Of a DNA stretch of 64,000 nt, positions 41,640 to 53,749 are shown in pieces. The notes under the pieces are model-generated. The model saw only the letters and a list, made by a program, of their open reading frames with translations, did no database searches and was not told the DNA's origin. The translations under genes and the position numbers were made by a program. Origin of the DNA: Allium sativum (Eukaryota > Streptophyta > Magnoliopsida > Asparagales > Amaryllidaceae). How positions within the stretch are numbered: position 1 is the stretch's first letter; each line of letters opens with the position of its first letter. The DNA is taken from assembly GCA_030737875.1 (NCBI GenBank), contig CM060923.1:34464501-34528500 (forward strand). The letters run 5' to 3'.

Positions 41640-44057
41640 ATCATTAAATAGCTTATAGGATATGCATACAAATCCAACACACGCAAAATGGTGAAAACAT
41701 TTAGAAATCACAAATTCTAAAAATAATGAAATCTAGCAATAACAAAAAACGAATCCTACGATTGACGAGTCTACGCTAAGTCGTACGTGCATTACACAAG
41801 AGGTTGAATCCTGTCAGGTACCATTTATATAAATCAGGCGTCTAACACAAATAACACGAAGGTCTAACATAAATGACCCGAAATCCTAACACAAACAACA
41901 AGAGGTCTAGTACCGACATAACAAAATGACCCAAAAGTTGTTAAAATATGTCATCAACTCTCAAATAGTAACCAAAATTGTGACAATACAACATATTTTC
42001 ACTTATCGATTTAGTACAAGTCAGTCAATTCCACACTGGCGTGGAGCTTCAATTGAATAAGTTTGGAATTAACCGATATAGTAAACGTATATGTTCCATA
42101 CCACATGGTTTATCATATCATTTAAATTACTTCCTTGTTCTTTCAAAGAGTGCAAAAACGTTTGATTTTATAGGTAATTAATTAACTTGAGAAAATGAAT
42201 TTACAAAAAATTTCCAAAATGTTTTGAAAAGAACTTCTTTTGAAAATCCTTTTAAAAGAGATTATTAAATATTTAGGAGAAATCTTTAAGAATGATTTTA
42301 TTCTTGTTAATCGAATTATCAAATGTTTAATTCAATATCTAGTTTTGAACCAAATTCGGTTTGAAATCGATTTATAAATCGGGTGAACGAAATCAGCAAA
42401 TCCAACAAAAATCAACATAATAGCATACAACAAAATTCATATGTCAAACGTAATATGAATTGACATCAAATACCGGCTCTCCAATTTGGAGAAATCGCCC
42501 TTTTCGGAATAGCTCAAAACAAGACAATAATCACAAAAGAAAGTAGTAGAAAACATAGAGATGATGCACCAAAGATACATGAGAAAGGCTTGACCGGACA
42601 CTCGAATTTGCAAGTGCTTGGGTTGACCTATTACACGGCTAAGGCATAATTCATTATCCATTTGAATGTTTTAGAAAAAAAATCAACCAATTCATCCATT
42701 AGACAACTTGAATACATGGAATGCAATTTATTTCATTTCTTATCTTGTTGCTACTAAAAATTCTATGCAAATTATAAGCGACCAAGCATGCAATAGGAAT
42801 ACTTATAATTGGAGATAGTAGTGTGAATTGCATATAACTCACCTTAGGCGCATGTTTGCATCCATTTACGAACCGTTTGAAGTCACGTCAACCAAGAGAA
42901 CCTCCATACCAAGTCTCACATAGTTCATATATGCCTTTCTAGCAACGTCGAGCACCATCGCCATCAGTCCGGAAAAAAAATCGTGTCACCGTCGGCTCCT
43001 GTTGATCGTGACTCCCATCTCCTACCACTCATAAGCACGACCCAACGCCAACTGCCCCCTCCCCCAGCTACCTCGCATGCACGATGTTATAAATCTCAAG
43101 TCGAAGCTTGCAGGTCTAGGGTCATATAGTCGAATTACTAGAATGCGCATGCACACTCTTCACCAGTTGCCACCAATTCTTACTCCATTCGTCTTCTCCG
43201 TTCGTGACCTCGCAGGCAACACATGATTTTTTTTTCATTTAATTTTCTTTTGCGCAAAATTTGATATTTAGGGTTTTAAGGCTCCGACATTTTTACTTCT
43301 TTAGGATTTTGTGAAAATCAAGTTAGGCCAAAATTAAAATACAAGTTAAAGAGTTGAGCAAAGGAAAGGTATATGGTTTAAACAGGTTGTGCCTTATATT
43401 GTTAAGTTTCATTTTACTTTGTTAGTAAACTTTATTCTTATTCAATTCATGAATAACCATTTCAATTTGATTTAAATCGAATTACACATCTTTCAACCCT
43501 AAGTAATTCGACAGCCTCACAATTCGATTTAACATCCCTTCACACTATTTAATAATTATCCTTTAATTAATATAAAATATACTTATTCATTTTCATCAAT
43601 TTATCGATTTTACTGAACAATAATTTAATCCAAAAATTAAAAATAATTAAATTGAATTTTGAACCGTTTTGTTTTAATTAACTTACTATTACTGTTTCAA
43701 AATAGGGTTGTTACAATCTGTGTCATCTGCAAAGTGCAACACAACATAAAATATATGAATGTAAATGGACTTCTAAGCGGTAACTCTTATATGAATGTTC
43801 TTTTTCTCATTTAAAAGTTCTTTGCACAACATGATGCAAATATCCTACATATACATGTAATTGTACATGAATTCAATATTTTGAAATCAAAATAGCTTTT
43901 CATCCAATTTTCCAATGCATCTACAGAATAGAAGGATAATTCAACCAATTTTAGCATCCAAAACCCTACCACAAACTTTTAATATTTGAAATTTCAGAAA
44001 AATACAATTTTCTGAACTCAATTTCTTATGCTTGAAAGAAGGTAGAAAACGGAAAAT
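41640..44057. other. AT-rich region, no gene recognised
   Basis: Only short frames. 41830-41950 has a weakly repeated phrase (CTAACACAAATAACACGAAG and variants). GGGTTGTTACA at 43705-43715 resembles the outer end of a gypsy LTR, but I found no matching TG start or TSD. A more GC-rich patch at 42850-43230 shows no convincing protein. Confidence 0.45.
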
Positions 44058-44525
44058 TGGGGTTGTTAATGAATACCCGAAAAATCTGAAATCCGTTCGC
44101 ATCCATACCCGAAAAGCGGATAAATATTCGATATCCGAAAAAAGGATGTGGATACTTAGATATTCACATCCGAAAATTATTCGTCCAATTTTTTTAATAT
44201 TATGCTTAAAATTATATTTATTTTAGTACAATGAATGAGACTTATTTATTGTCTTATTAAATCGAAGGTTTATATTATATGCACTAAATGCATATTAGCT
44301 ACTCAAACCTATTTAATTTTTAACACTTTCGTGATCAATGGAGTTGAAAAACATTTATGTTAAACTAAAAAAATTATTTATATTTTTTGATTTATTGACC
44401 AATGGCGGATAGGATAACTATCTAATATCCGTATGTATCCGCAGATATGAATATCCGAAAATTATTTTGGATGCGGTTGCGGATATAATACAGTCCGTGT
44501 TTGAAAGTATCCATTGACAGCCCTA
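44058..44525. mobile_element. hAT-type MITE, 468 bp
   Basis: The left end TGGGGTTGTTAATGAATAC and the inverted right end TAGGGCTGTCAATGGATAC match at 14 of 19 positions. Flanking 8-mers cggaaaat (44050-44057) and tggaaaat (44526-44533) match at 7 of 8, the TSD length of hAT elements. The interior has no coding and is rich in ATCCG/CGGAT motifs on both strands, typical subterminal repeats of non-autonomous hAT elements. Confidence 0.8.
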
Positions 44526-44533
44526 TGGAAAAT

Positions 44534-45059
44534 CTTGCATTTTCTGGCTCGCTTTTATGCACCTTTTTCTCCCTATTTCGAACTTTTATAAAGGCTCTAC
44601 TTAAAATCTCTATTTTTCCCAAGCAGTGTTACATAAGAAATTTTTCCTTTCTAACCTTATAAGAATTTTTTTATTTTTCTTTCAAATTTCTGTTGCTTTA
44701 TACTATATACATTTTTATTACTTTCACATGCATTTGGTGTTTTCTTTATAGTTTACATCTTCTTTAGTTTATTTCTTATTAATTGTATCCTATGCTTATT
44801 TTTCCTAAAAGTGATCATTACAGGTACACAAAAATGAACACTTTAATCATAAGTAATAGTTTCATAACAACAATCATAGAGCACTAGTATAGGAACAAAA
44901 ATTCAGAACTAAATAAAAATACAAATGCTAGTGCATAACGACACTACAAACATCAACACAACAACTAAATATAGCTATCACCTAGGACTAGGTCTGGTAC
45001 CAGGTTCCTGCTAAAAAAGAAAGGTCCTAATCGATAATTCCAACAACTAAGACACTCCT
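44534..45059. other. AT-rich spacer, nothing recognised
   Basis: No open frame with a motif and no clear repeat. Confidence 0.5.
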
Positions 45060-45412
45060 TCTATATTATGCTTCCCTTTACCAGCTCGCCTTGTGTATCA
45101 AAATCTCCTGCTGCATATGAGCGCCAGGCTACTGTATCTAGGCCAACTCTTGCGGTATTTGAGCCAACTCTCGGTGTTCGCATAAAACCTCCTAATACTC
45201 GCAAATTAATTAATCGTGATGCTCAGTCGTGGCCCTTATCTACTCTCTCATATCCCACGCCTTAGAAAACTCTGACTCCTATGGCCAAGGCCTCTACTGC
45301 TGTGACTGTGCAAGCCCAGCGCATTCTCTAAATGATGGCTCTGGAAAAGCCTGATCCAACTGGAAATAATGTGGTGTCCGATGATGCGTAGTAGACATCT
45401 GATCATGCTCTA
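45060..45412 (-). pseudogene. Distal half of a decayed ORF split by element E
   Basis: Read on the minus strand across E's TSD, the frame ending QQQQYFELE (52514 side) continues here as HDQMSTTHHRTPHYFQLDQA and later AQIPQELA and GAHMQQEI, with stops between. This fits a Gln-rich C-terminal tail. A short plus-strand frame (45068-45265) covers the same DNA; I cannot tell which strand was coding, but continuity through E favours minus. Confidence 0.4.
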
Positions 45413-47139
45413 TGTAACGACCCGAATTTCGCTCGGACCTAATCGATCGCTAAATCGACCAAGATTGTTCAAAGCCCGAATACGCTAACTTTGGGAATAC
45501 AACACATTAGAACAATTACAGAAGACTTTTATTACATTATAATAATGTTACATCAGAGTACAGAATATCAGAGTACATTGAATAATAATACAGCGGAAGG
45601 TTAATTTACAATAGATGTAATACACTGCAGCGGAAATAATAAACTGATACAGCGGAAGTCTATCAATGCCCTGGACACAGCATTAAGCTTCGATCCAGAA
45701 TCCTGCTCAATATATCTGCAAAATAAGCTATTCGTCTGCCCGTGTGGAAAAGAGGGCACCCAAGTTTGCAAAGTGAAATAAACTACGGGTCAGTCATGGG
45801 ACTGGTATGAGAAATCTCTCCTAATTTATCTAATAATAAGGCTAATCACAGGATAAGGCCGCTAACCGGAATGGGTTTACTCCATTGGATTGCCAGTGTA
45901 TGAAATAAAGTAAATCGTTAAAACAACACAATGCTTTTTAGAAAAATGAAACCATTATAAGACTCAAGTCCCATAACACAATGCAAACCGGAGGATAGAG
46001 TTTTACCTTATAATGGTCAAAAATGCTTGATACGTAGAAAATAATATTTTTAATATTATTACTAGTGTCTAATATGATTTCAAAAATACTTCGAAGTAAA
46101 TGCATCAACCCTAGACGGCATAGTACCTCATCCTACTATGTCTCCATATATATGTTTACAATCAAAACCGTAATATCGTATTGGAGGTTGGTTTTCCATC
46201 ATGAGTCAAGGCTAGGGGCGATCTCCTAGCCGATACGAGACACTCTAGCAATGTCTCAGGATTCAGATGCTGGCGAACCCTTGGATACAGCAGGGCTGGT
46301 CCACAAGTACTTTAGTGGATTAGTTATGCCTGAACACACGCTCCCCGATCCTATTGGATATATAAATTGGCCATTGGCGACCAATAAACACCCGAGGCGC
46401 CTCATTCCATCACCATATAAGTAAAAATGCTGGTCCTAGTAAAAACCCAAACACCACTTCTAGCTAGGAAGAAACGTGTGCACTCCCTGCGTTCCCTTGT
46501 CCTGTTTTTGACTCTACCAGGGTGTGAGGCTCACGAGGTAACGAAATACACAAAGCTATGCCTAAATAGGCTATGCTTTGATCATCAACCACAAGGCTCT
46601 GCTTTTCAACAAAAGCCTCGATCATTTGCATCTTGTCATACCACATTGACAGATCACGCCATGCGATTGATAACTACCAATATATAACCTCTGAGCTCGT
46701 ACGTCTCTGAGAAGGGTGTTAAGCAAGAGAATAAATTCTCCGCCACTACAGATATATATTAAATAGAAATCAATTTAATTTACATAGAATGAAATTCAAT
46801 GTCAGACACACATCCATTTACAAGTCTATTCTGGGTCTGAACGAAACTGGAGACACCTTATTTATCGTCCCGTATGTCCAATACGTAAATGAGGTGCTCG
46901 CATATCCGAACAGTCAACAAGTACGTCCGGACAAACTACCACTTTAACCCTTTACTGGGAGCGACACAGTACAAGGCATCAGTAGTCATCCATTCGATGT
47001 GAAAAATCGCCGGTCTTCATCCACCGTCTTCAATGCCTTTGACTTTAATCGTCGTGGTATTTATTCAGAATGGGTTAAACCCTTTCTTTCCGAATAACTC
47101 GCGTATTTATATAGTTGAAAATCAAGTGCTATAGAGATA

Positions 47140-48650
47140 CATCATACGCCTCATTCCAATTCAGAATACTCTTTTAATAAAATATTCATATTATTAGGGA
47201 AAGGTTCCCATTATTGTATCGAAGATAAATTCTTTTAAATTAATTCTTTAATCTTCTTTTTAAAGATTCATTAAAACTCCAATTCGGTTTTAATATCAAA
47301 AATCATAATTTTATGATTATTCAACTTTTAAGAAATTAATTTTATTTTTAACAGGGTTAAAGAACTAATGTCATTTAAAAACATTTTTCACGATAAACCC
47401 AAAATCATCTTCCAATAAATATGGAAATTTCACAGAAATCAAATCAATATATAATCGATATAAATTTCCATTCAATTCAAATTTAATATATTAAATTGGA
47501 AAACTTGACTTTGGAAAATTTCTTTCTAAATCTTAATAAAAAGATTTATAAATTTTAAATCATATTTTCACTGTTAACTGAGTTAAAGAACAAATGTCGT
47601 TTATTAACATAGTTCACAATAAACCCAACTCACATATCATTTTATTCCAATCAAATATAATTTGAAACTCTAATAATCTAAATTAAAAGATTTATTCTTT
47701 AATATAGGGTTTAAGAACGTTGTTATTTAGGACACTATCCACTACAACCCAAAATCCAATTCTTTTATTTAATTCCAATTAAATATCAATTTATTAGAAG
47801 ACATCATTAAATCTTATTTTAAAATATTTATTCTAGTAAATAACTTGCTCATTTCTATAAAAATATTTTTATCTTTTGTCCATCTGAAAAAGGACATAGA
47901 AATCCTCATTTTATTCTACGTTGAATGTTTGTTCTTTATATTCGTTGTTTAAAAATATCCTTTATATATAAAAGGATTCTTTATGTAAAATATTCTTTAT
48001 AGTAAAATATCTTTTATTTTAAAATATACTTTATATTACAATGTCTTTAAAGAAAATATTCTTCATTTAAAAGAAATTCTGAATAGGAAAGCAACTAAAT
48101 CATTTACCATATAACTTCGGTTATATGGATTTCATACATCGTATGTAAATGACAACAAATGATAAATAATCATCAAACCATCCATTCAACATCCAGAGTG
48201 GAGTTCACAACTGTGTGAGCATTAAAATGAAATAATAACACTCATCGCAGCCTGTCAATCTATGGATTGACATACAAATAAATATTTGGACTAGTGTATA
48301 TCAATTATCATCCCAATACCCGTGTGGGGTTTTCAGCCAACAACAGTTCATATAAATAAATAATTGGTTAATGAATTCAACCAATTTTAATACTGCTAAC
48401 ATATTGATGAAAATGAACAAAACATGTTATTTTATTCCTAATGCCGAATAAAAATGTATTTGACTCATATAATTTCCTTATACATTTCTAATGTCTAATA
48501 AAATATAACTTATTTATATGACATTATTGCTGATGACAAATGAAAAGATAATTTTTCATTTTTCTTTATTTGTATGCAATTTCTATTTTTAATTTTAATC
48601 AAATAAAAAGAAATTGTTTTATTTGCATGTATTGTTTCAAATCATAACAT
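47140..48650. repeat. AT-rich degenerate repeats in E
   Basis: Three diverged copies of a segment of roughly 180-230 bp can be picked out by GTTAAAGAAC...AATGTC...ATAAACCCA near 47355, 47580 and 47705. The rest is AT-rich without coding. Copy boundaries are uncertain. Confidence 0.5.
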
Positions 48651-48654
48651 ATGT

Positions 48655-50570
48655 AATGCCTCTTTATTCTGTACACAAGTACTAATGTAAATTTTGACAA
48701 TACAAATGTCACTTGGATTTGCATACAAATACTATTGTATATTTTAACAATAAAATGTCACTTTACTTTACATACAATTCTAATGTATGTTTTGACCAAT
48801 AATATGATTCTTATATTTGAATATAAATTCTAATGTAAGTTTGCAAATAAAAATGATTTTTATATTTGCCTATAAATTCTATTGTATGTTATGCAAATAA
48901 AAATGATTATTATATTTGCATATAAATTATTTTTCAACAAAATGTATAAGAAGTGATAAATCCATTTTTGCTGACAATTCTATTTCATCAAAATGAATGT
49001 TTTTGTCGTAACACAAACCTATTTAACAAAAATGCTATTTGTGTTAAACTCTTTTATTTAACCAAAATGTGATTTTTATTTCATTTCATATCTAATTAAC
49101 AAAAATGTAATTCTTTTGTTTCCAACAATCATATTTAACAAAATGAAATTTTGTTTTCAACTAGTATATTTTAAAAAAAATAACTATTTTGGTTCAACTA
49201 ATCTGTTTGGCCAAAAATATATATTTTGACAGAAATGTATGGTCTGATTCAACTGATATATTTTGACAAAATGAATATTTTGACAAAATATATACTTTGA
49301 TTTAACTAATCTATTACAACAAAACAATAAAGATAATGACTTTGTTTTGTTGACAATTCTAATTCAAGAAAACAAATGAAAGTGATATGTTTGTTTTGTC
49401 GACAATTCTAATTCAACAAAACAAATGAAAGCAACATATTTGTTTTATCAAATCTAATACGACAAAAATGATAATGTTTGCTTTAACCATTATAATTTGA
49501 CAAAAGTGACCAATTTGTTTTAACCATGATAATTTGACAAAAACGACAAATAGTTTCAACTTTGGTAATTTGACAAAAGCGTTTTAACTTTTATAATTTG
49601 ATAAAAGTGACAATTTTAGTTCTAACTTTTATCATTTGATAAAAGTGTATATTTTGTCCAGTAATTCTAATTTGACGAAAATGAATGTTTTTATTTCGAC
49701 TATACTAATTGACAAAATAAATGTTTATATTTAACTACACTATATTGACAAAAATGAATATTTTTGTTTATCTACACTATATTGACAAAAATGAATATTT
49801 TCTTCCAACTAGTATAAATTGACAAAAGTGAATGTTTTGATAAAAATATTGTTTTATTTCAATACACATGTTTTGACGAAAATGACTATTTTTATTTCAT
49901 ATAAAATGACAACAAAAATGTTACTTTCAACTCTCCTATTTTTATTGCATATTAAATATATATAAAAATGCTACTTTAAAATCTATTCTTTTCATTACAA
50001 CTAGAACAAAAATAAAAATGTTTCTTTTATATCAATTCTTTTTATTGTAACTAACTTGACAATAAAAATGTTAATTTTAAGTCTATTCTTTTTACTGTAA
50101 ACAAATGACAATGAGAATCTAATCTTTTATTTCAAAACTTTTTAGTTAAACCAAATGATAATAAAAATCTAAATTTTTTCAATTCTTTTTATTGTAAACA
50201 CTATTACATAAAAATGCAATCTTTAAATTCTATTCTTTTTAGTAGAAAACAATATTGTATAAAAATGTAATCTTTAAATTCTATTCTTTTTAATGGAAAA
50301 CAATATTATATAAAAATGTAATCTTTAAATTTCAATCTTTTGATTGGAACAAATTATCAATAAAAATGTAATCTTTAACATTTGATCTTTTATTGAAAAC
50401 TAACTACATTAAGAAAAAAGTTCCTTTACTTCAACTTTTTTTTTTTGTAACAAATTTACAATAAGAGTATAATCTTTTATTTCAACTGACATGTTTTGCC
50501 AAAAATGTTATTTCTATTTCAATTGACATATTTTGACAAAATCTATACTTTTATTTCAATAATCATGTTT
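48655..50570. repeat. Degenerate minisatellite array in E (about 37- and 50-bp units)
   Basis: More than 40 imperfect units each contain a core like TTTGACAAAAATGAATNTTT followed by TTTCAACTA-like spacer. Units of about 36-38 bp dominate 49000-49920. Units of about 48-51 bp dominate 48700-48950 and 49920-50450, with core AAAAATGTAATCTTTAAATT. Neighbouring units are most alike, as expected of local amplification followed by decay. Confidence 0.8.
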
Positions 50571-51179
50571 TATTTACATAACATGATTCTTAACGTACAT
50601 GACAATTCTATTTAAGAAAGTATGTTTTCTAACCTAAATGACAATTTCATTTATAAAGTATGTTTTCTACATAAGCGACATAATTATTTATAAATAACAT
50701 GATCTAACAAAGTGACATTTTATTTTAAAATAACCTTGTCTACCATTAATGATATTTTAATGTTAATGTAACATGATCAAGTAAGAACAATATTTTATTG
50801 TCAATATAACATGATCTAACAAGAACGATTTTAAATTTAGATCGGAACTTGACAACATGAGCATCGAAATCAATCACAAACAACAAACAAATTTCAATCT
50901 ACAAATCACAGATCTGATTTCATTACATACATACATCGATTTTAAATAGTAAGAAAGTAATTAACTTTTAATTAATTATAAAATAGAAATCTCATCGAGC
51001 TTTTAATTCAAATCTGAAATTGCCTAAATTTCCAAAGTATTTCATTTCAGATCCGGTCTGTTTCATTGTATAGATCTCGTTTTTCTGATTCCAATGCATT
51101 TTATGTTGTCTGATTCCGAGCTGGTATGACAAAGTTATAGTATTTTAAACATTGGATTACATTAATCGATAATTAACAA

Positions 51180-51480
51180 ATAAATAATTAAATAAGGGAT
51201 TAACCCTTTCTTCTCCATCGTATCGTTACTGTAAAACCCGAACCCATACTCCAGTTCCTCCTCCTCCTGCGCGCCCGAACTCCAAAGCCCCGGACCACCA
51301 TCAAACCGTACCACGACGTCGTCGCCACCATGCTTCATCACCGCCCCCACCCTGGTGCTACTCGCACCACCCTATGCCGAGAAAAACCGCCGCGAACGCC
51401 CCCTCTTCGAGGCCAAATTCTGGCCGACTCTGCCCCCTAGATCCGATCATCACCATACCACTTTGAAGAGCTCGGGATCT
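51180..51480. other. GC-rich leader patch in E
   Basis: A sharply GC-rich 250-bp island in an otherwise AT-rich element, 150-450 bp downstream of E's TATA box in element sense. A 62-codon minus frame crosses it (51162-51350) but matches nothing I know. Element F has a comparable GC-rich patch inside its LTR. Confidence 0.55.
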
Positions 51481-51620
51481 ACTTCAATTTGGTGTTTGGA
51501 GTTTTGATTTTCATTAAGAGGACTGGAAGAAATTAGCGAATGAAATTGGGAGGTTCTGGTGCGTCCATTTCTAATATGGCGGTTTGGGTATACTTAGGGT
51601 TAGGGTTTTTGTTAAATGGG

Positions 51621-51630
51621 GTTTTTATAA
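51621..51630 (-). promoter_or_regulatory. Putative LTR TATA box of E
   Basis: Minus-strand TTATAAAAAC followed by CCCCATTT. Position relative to the LTR end is comparable to A, B and C. Confidence 0.5.
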
Positions 51631-52513
51631 TAAAATATTAATTTAATTCATTAATTCAAAGTTAAAGCCCGTTAATTCTTTTTAGATTCAATTTCAGCCC
51701 AAAGAAAATTGTCCGTAAGCAAATACCGACGTTCTGAATGCAATGGGCCAGGTCCCGTCAGCCCCTTTGATCATCTCCAGCTTGTTTTCTTTAATTTAAT
51801 ATATAAATCATTTATTTATTTAATTTGATCGTACATTTTAATTTACCGGAGCCACATACGACCTCAAAAATTACCGAAAAATTATTTCTAGCTATGTTTT
51901 GATGATACGGTCCTAACAAAACTAATTTCGTCGAATTCCGATACCGTTTGAAAAATGGTCATTTTCTAGTCGATCGAATTTGACTAAAATTGACAAAACA
52001 CATTTTCTTTCGCCACGCTCACATATTAATTCGAAAAATTATGAAAATTGAAATCTAGCAATAATTTGACATTCTGGATCCAACAAAACTGGTTTCGTCA
52101 AAAACGGAAGTCGTTTGAAAAATGGCTATTTTTAATATTAATATATATATATATATATAAATTCTACAGCGACTTTTCTGAATTTTAAACTGGGCATAAC
52201 TTTTGATTCCCGCTATGAAATTTCGATTTTTCGAATTCGTTAGAAAGATATTGTTAAATAGATTTTAATATTTTTGGTTTCACTAAAATCAGATTTATTT
52301 TGCATCCTGTAAAGTCAGTCAAAGTTCAAATTCAAATTTTCAAACTACCGCGCTATTTCTAACTCCTTTTATAGTTAAATTTAAAATTTATTCATTTTAA
52401 CTTAAATTTAATAATCGTTATTATTTAAAATAAATTATTTTAACTTTTAAATTTCCATTAAAATTTCTAAAATAAATTTTTTTAAGTTGGTCCAGAATTT
52501 CCAGGTTGTTACA

Positions 52514-53160
52514 CTCTAGCTCAAAATATTGTTGTTGCTGGGGATACCTTAGAGCCATCAACTTAATGTGCATCCTCCTCAAGTTAGAGGAATCAATCAT
52601 AAGGTGGATCTGTTCAATAAATCTCTCCCTATCTATATCCACCCCTACCCATTTAATCACTGTGGTCCATAAATGACAGAATGGAATTGAAGATTGTCGA
52701 CCACCCACCTCTACTATATACTAGGCCAAAATCGCCTTATCCCAATTCACTAATATGCCTCCAAATATGGAATAGATGGCTTTCCTCACTATGGCATAAA
52801 CCGATCGAAAATCTCGGTCTAGGGGATAAGTTATACCGCTAATTATGTATAACAACTCTAGTTAAAGGGTGCAAATGCTCAACATCCCAAATTTGATGTT
52901 GGGACCGATAAAAATCTCCTTCTAAAAATTATAATCAGTCAACTGGATTGTCTCTAGCTCCAAACCATATCCAATAATACCCAAACCAGCTTTTGGTTGT
53001 CTCTTAATGAATGCAACCCTAGTATCGTTGAATTCTGGGTCAAAGGCCAGCTCATCTCCAACTGTTTTTGAATATAAACCAGCATAAAAAAGGTGCATTA
53101 ACGTAGGGTACGCACTACGTTCGAAAGTCAACTAACTAGGAATCTGATGAATCCCATATC
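52514..53160 (-). pseudogene. Decayed ORF of unknown protein, split by E
   Basis: One minus-strand reading direction gives consecutive open pieces: FERSAYPTLMHLFYAGLYSK, VAFIKRQPKAGLGIIGYGLE (52922-53131), SGITYPLDRDFRSVYAIVRK, then GRQSSIPFCHLWTTVIKWVG and LRRMHIKLMALRYPQQQQYF (52514-52708), separated by stops. The layout recalls the widespread plant transposon-associated proteins annotated as putative plant transposon protein, but I cannot confirm this. E inserted just after QQQYFELE. Confidence 0.45.
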
Positions 53161-53374
53161 CATGAAAAGATGCTACAATGCTGTGTTTGGAAAATCAGAA
53201 AATCTAATCTGCCTCCCCTGTAAAATTTGTTGTGTAGCTGTACCCACATAAATCTGTATTGTCCTCCTTCTGCTTTGACACTAAGCTATATTTTGGGATG
53301 TTAACTGTGGGAAAAGGTAAATTAAAGATGGCATCGATGGTATGGTGAAAATTTCTCAAATCATATCAGGCTAA

Positions 53375-53747
53375 AAGGAAACGAGTATGTGAGGGCCAGA
53401 GGAAACAGGTAAAATTAGGCAAAAAGGGTTTGTTCAAATTTTGGAGACGCGATTCAGAGTACTCACTACGCAAACAAAATCAAATCACTTAATGTTTTTA
53501 TCAAAGGGTTCGGTTCAAAGTATTTCACTAGTAATGGCGAAGAGGGTCACCATCCACTTTTTTACGCAATCTCCACCCTTTACATCTCCTTCTTCGCTTC
53601 TCTCATCTCTTTTCCTTCCTCGCGTTCTAATCCCTTTCTTTCGTCTATGTTGTGAGTACTCTGAATCGCATCTCCAAAGTTCGATCTAATCTTTTTTGCA
53701 TAATGTCCGAAATTTCCTCTGGCCCTCACATACTGATTTCCTTTTTT
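53375..53747. repeat. Long imperfect inverted repeat
   Basis: Left arm about 53375-53466, right arm about 53650-53747, spacer about 180 bp. The inner 27 bases (from TTTGGAGAYGCGATTCAGAG to TACTCAC) match with one mismatch; the outer AGTATGTGAGGGCCAGAGGA is exact, with a looser stretch between. RNA from either strand would fold into a stem of about 95 bp. I found no TSD, so a MITE and a locally formed inverted duplication are both possible. Confidence 0.85.
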
Positions 53748-53749
53748 CT

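Larger units (their letters stand above)
45413..52513 (-). mobile_element. Element E, probable giant gypsy solo LTR (7.1 kb)
   Basis: Starts TGTAACGACCC and ends GGTTGTTACA with a perfect TSD ctcta (45408-45412, 52514-52518). I find no internal second LTR, primer site, polypurine tract or coding. Layout resembles the gypsy LTRs of this window: AGCGGAA motifs 150-250 bp from the left end, a minus-strand TATA box (51621-51630) about 880 bp from the right end, and a conserved-looking CATAACTTTTGATTCC box near 52193. A solo LTR left by LTR-LTR recombination is the simplest reading; a large non-coding derivative is the alternative. 7.1 kb is extreme for a plant LTR. Confidence 0.75.

Noticed and set aside
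43705..43715. GGGTTGTTACA as the end of another gypsy LTR
   Set aside because: No matching TG start or 5-bp TSD found upstream; may be a truncated relic but unsupported.
45068..45265. Plus-strand 65-codon frame as a gene
   Set aside because: Short, stops on both sides, and the minus-strand reading continues across element E, so it is more likely antisense to a relic.
48655..50570. CRISPR-like array
   Set aside because: Repeats are degenerate and contiguous without unique spacers, and the DNA is eukaryotic.
51580..51610. CTTAGGGTTAGGG telomere-like sequence in E
   Set aside because: Only about two units and part of a motif common after LTR TATA boxes; not a telomere tract.
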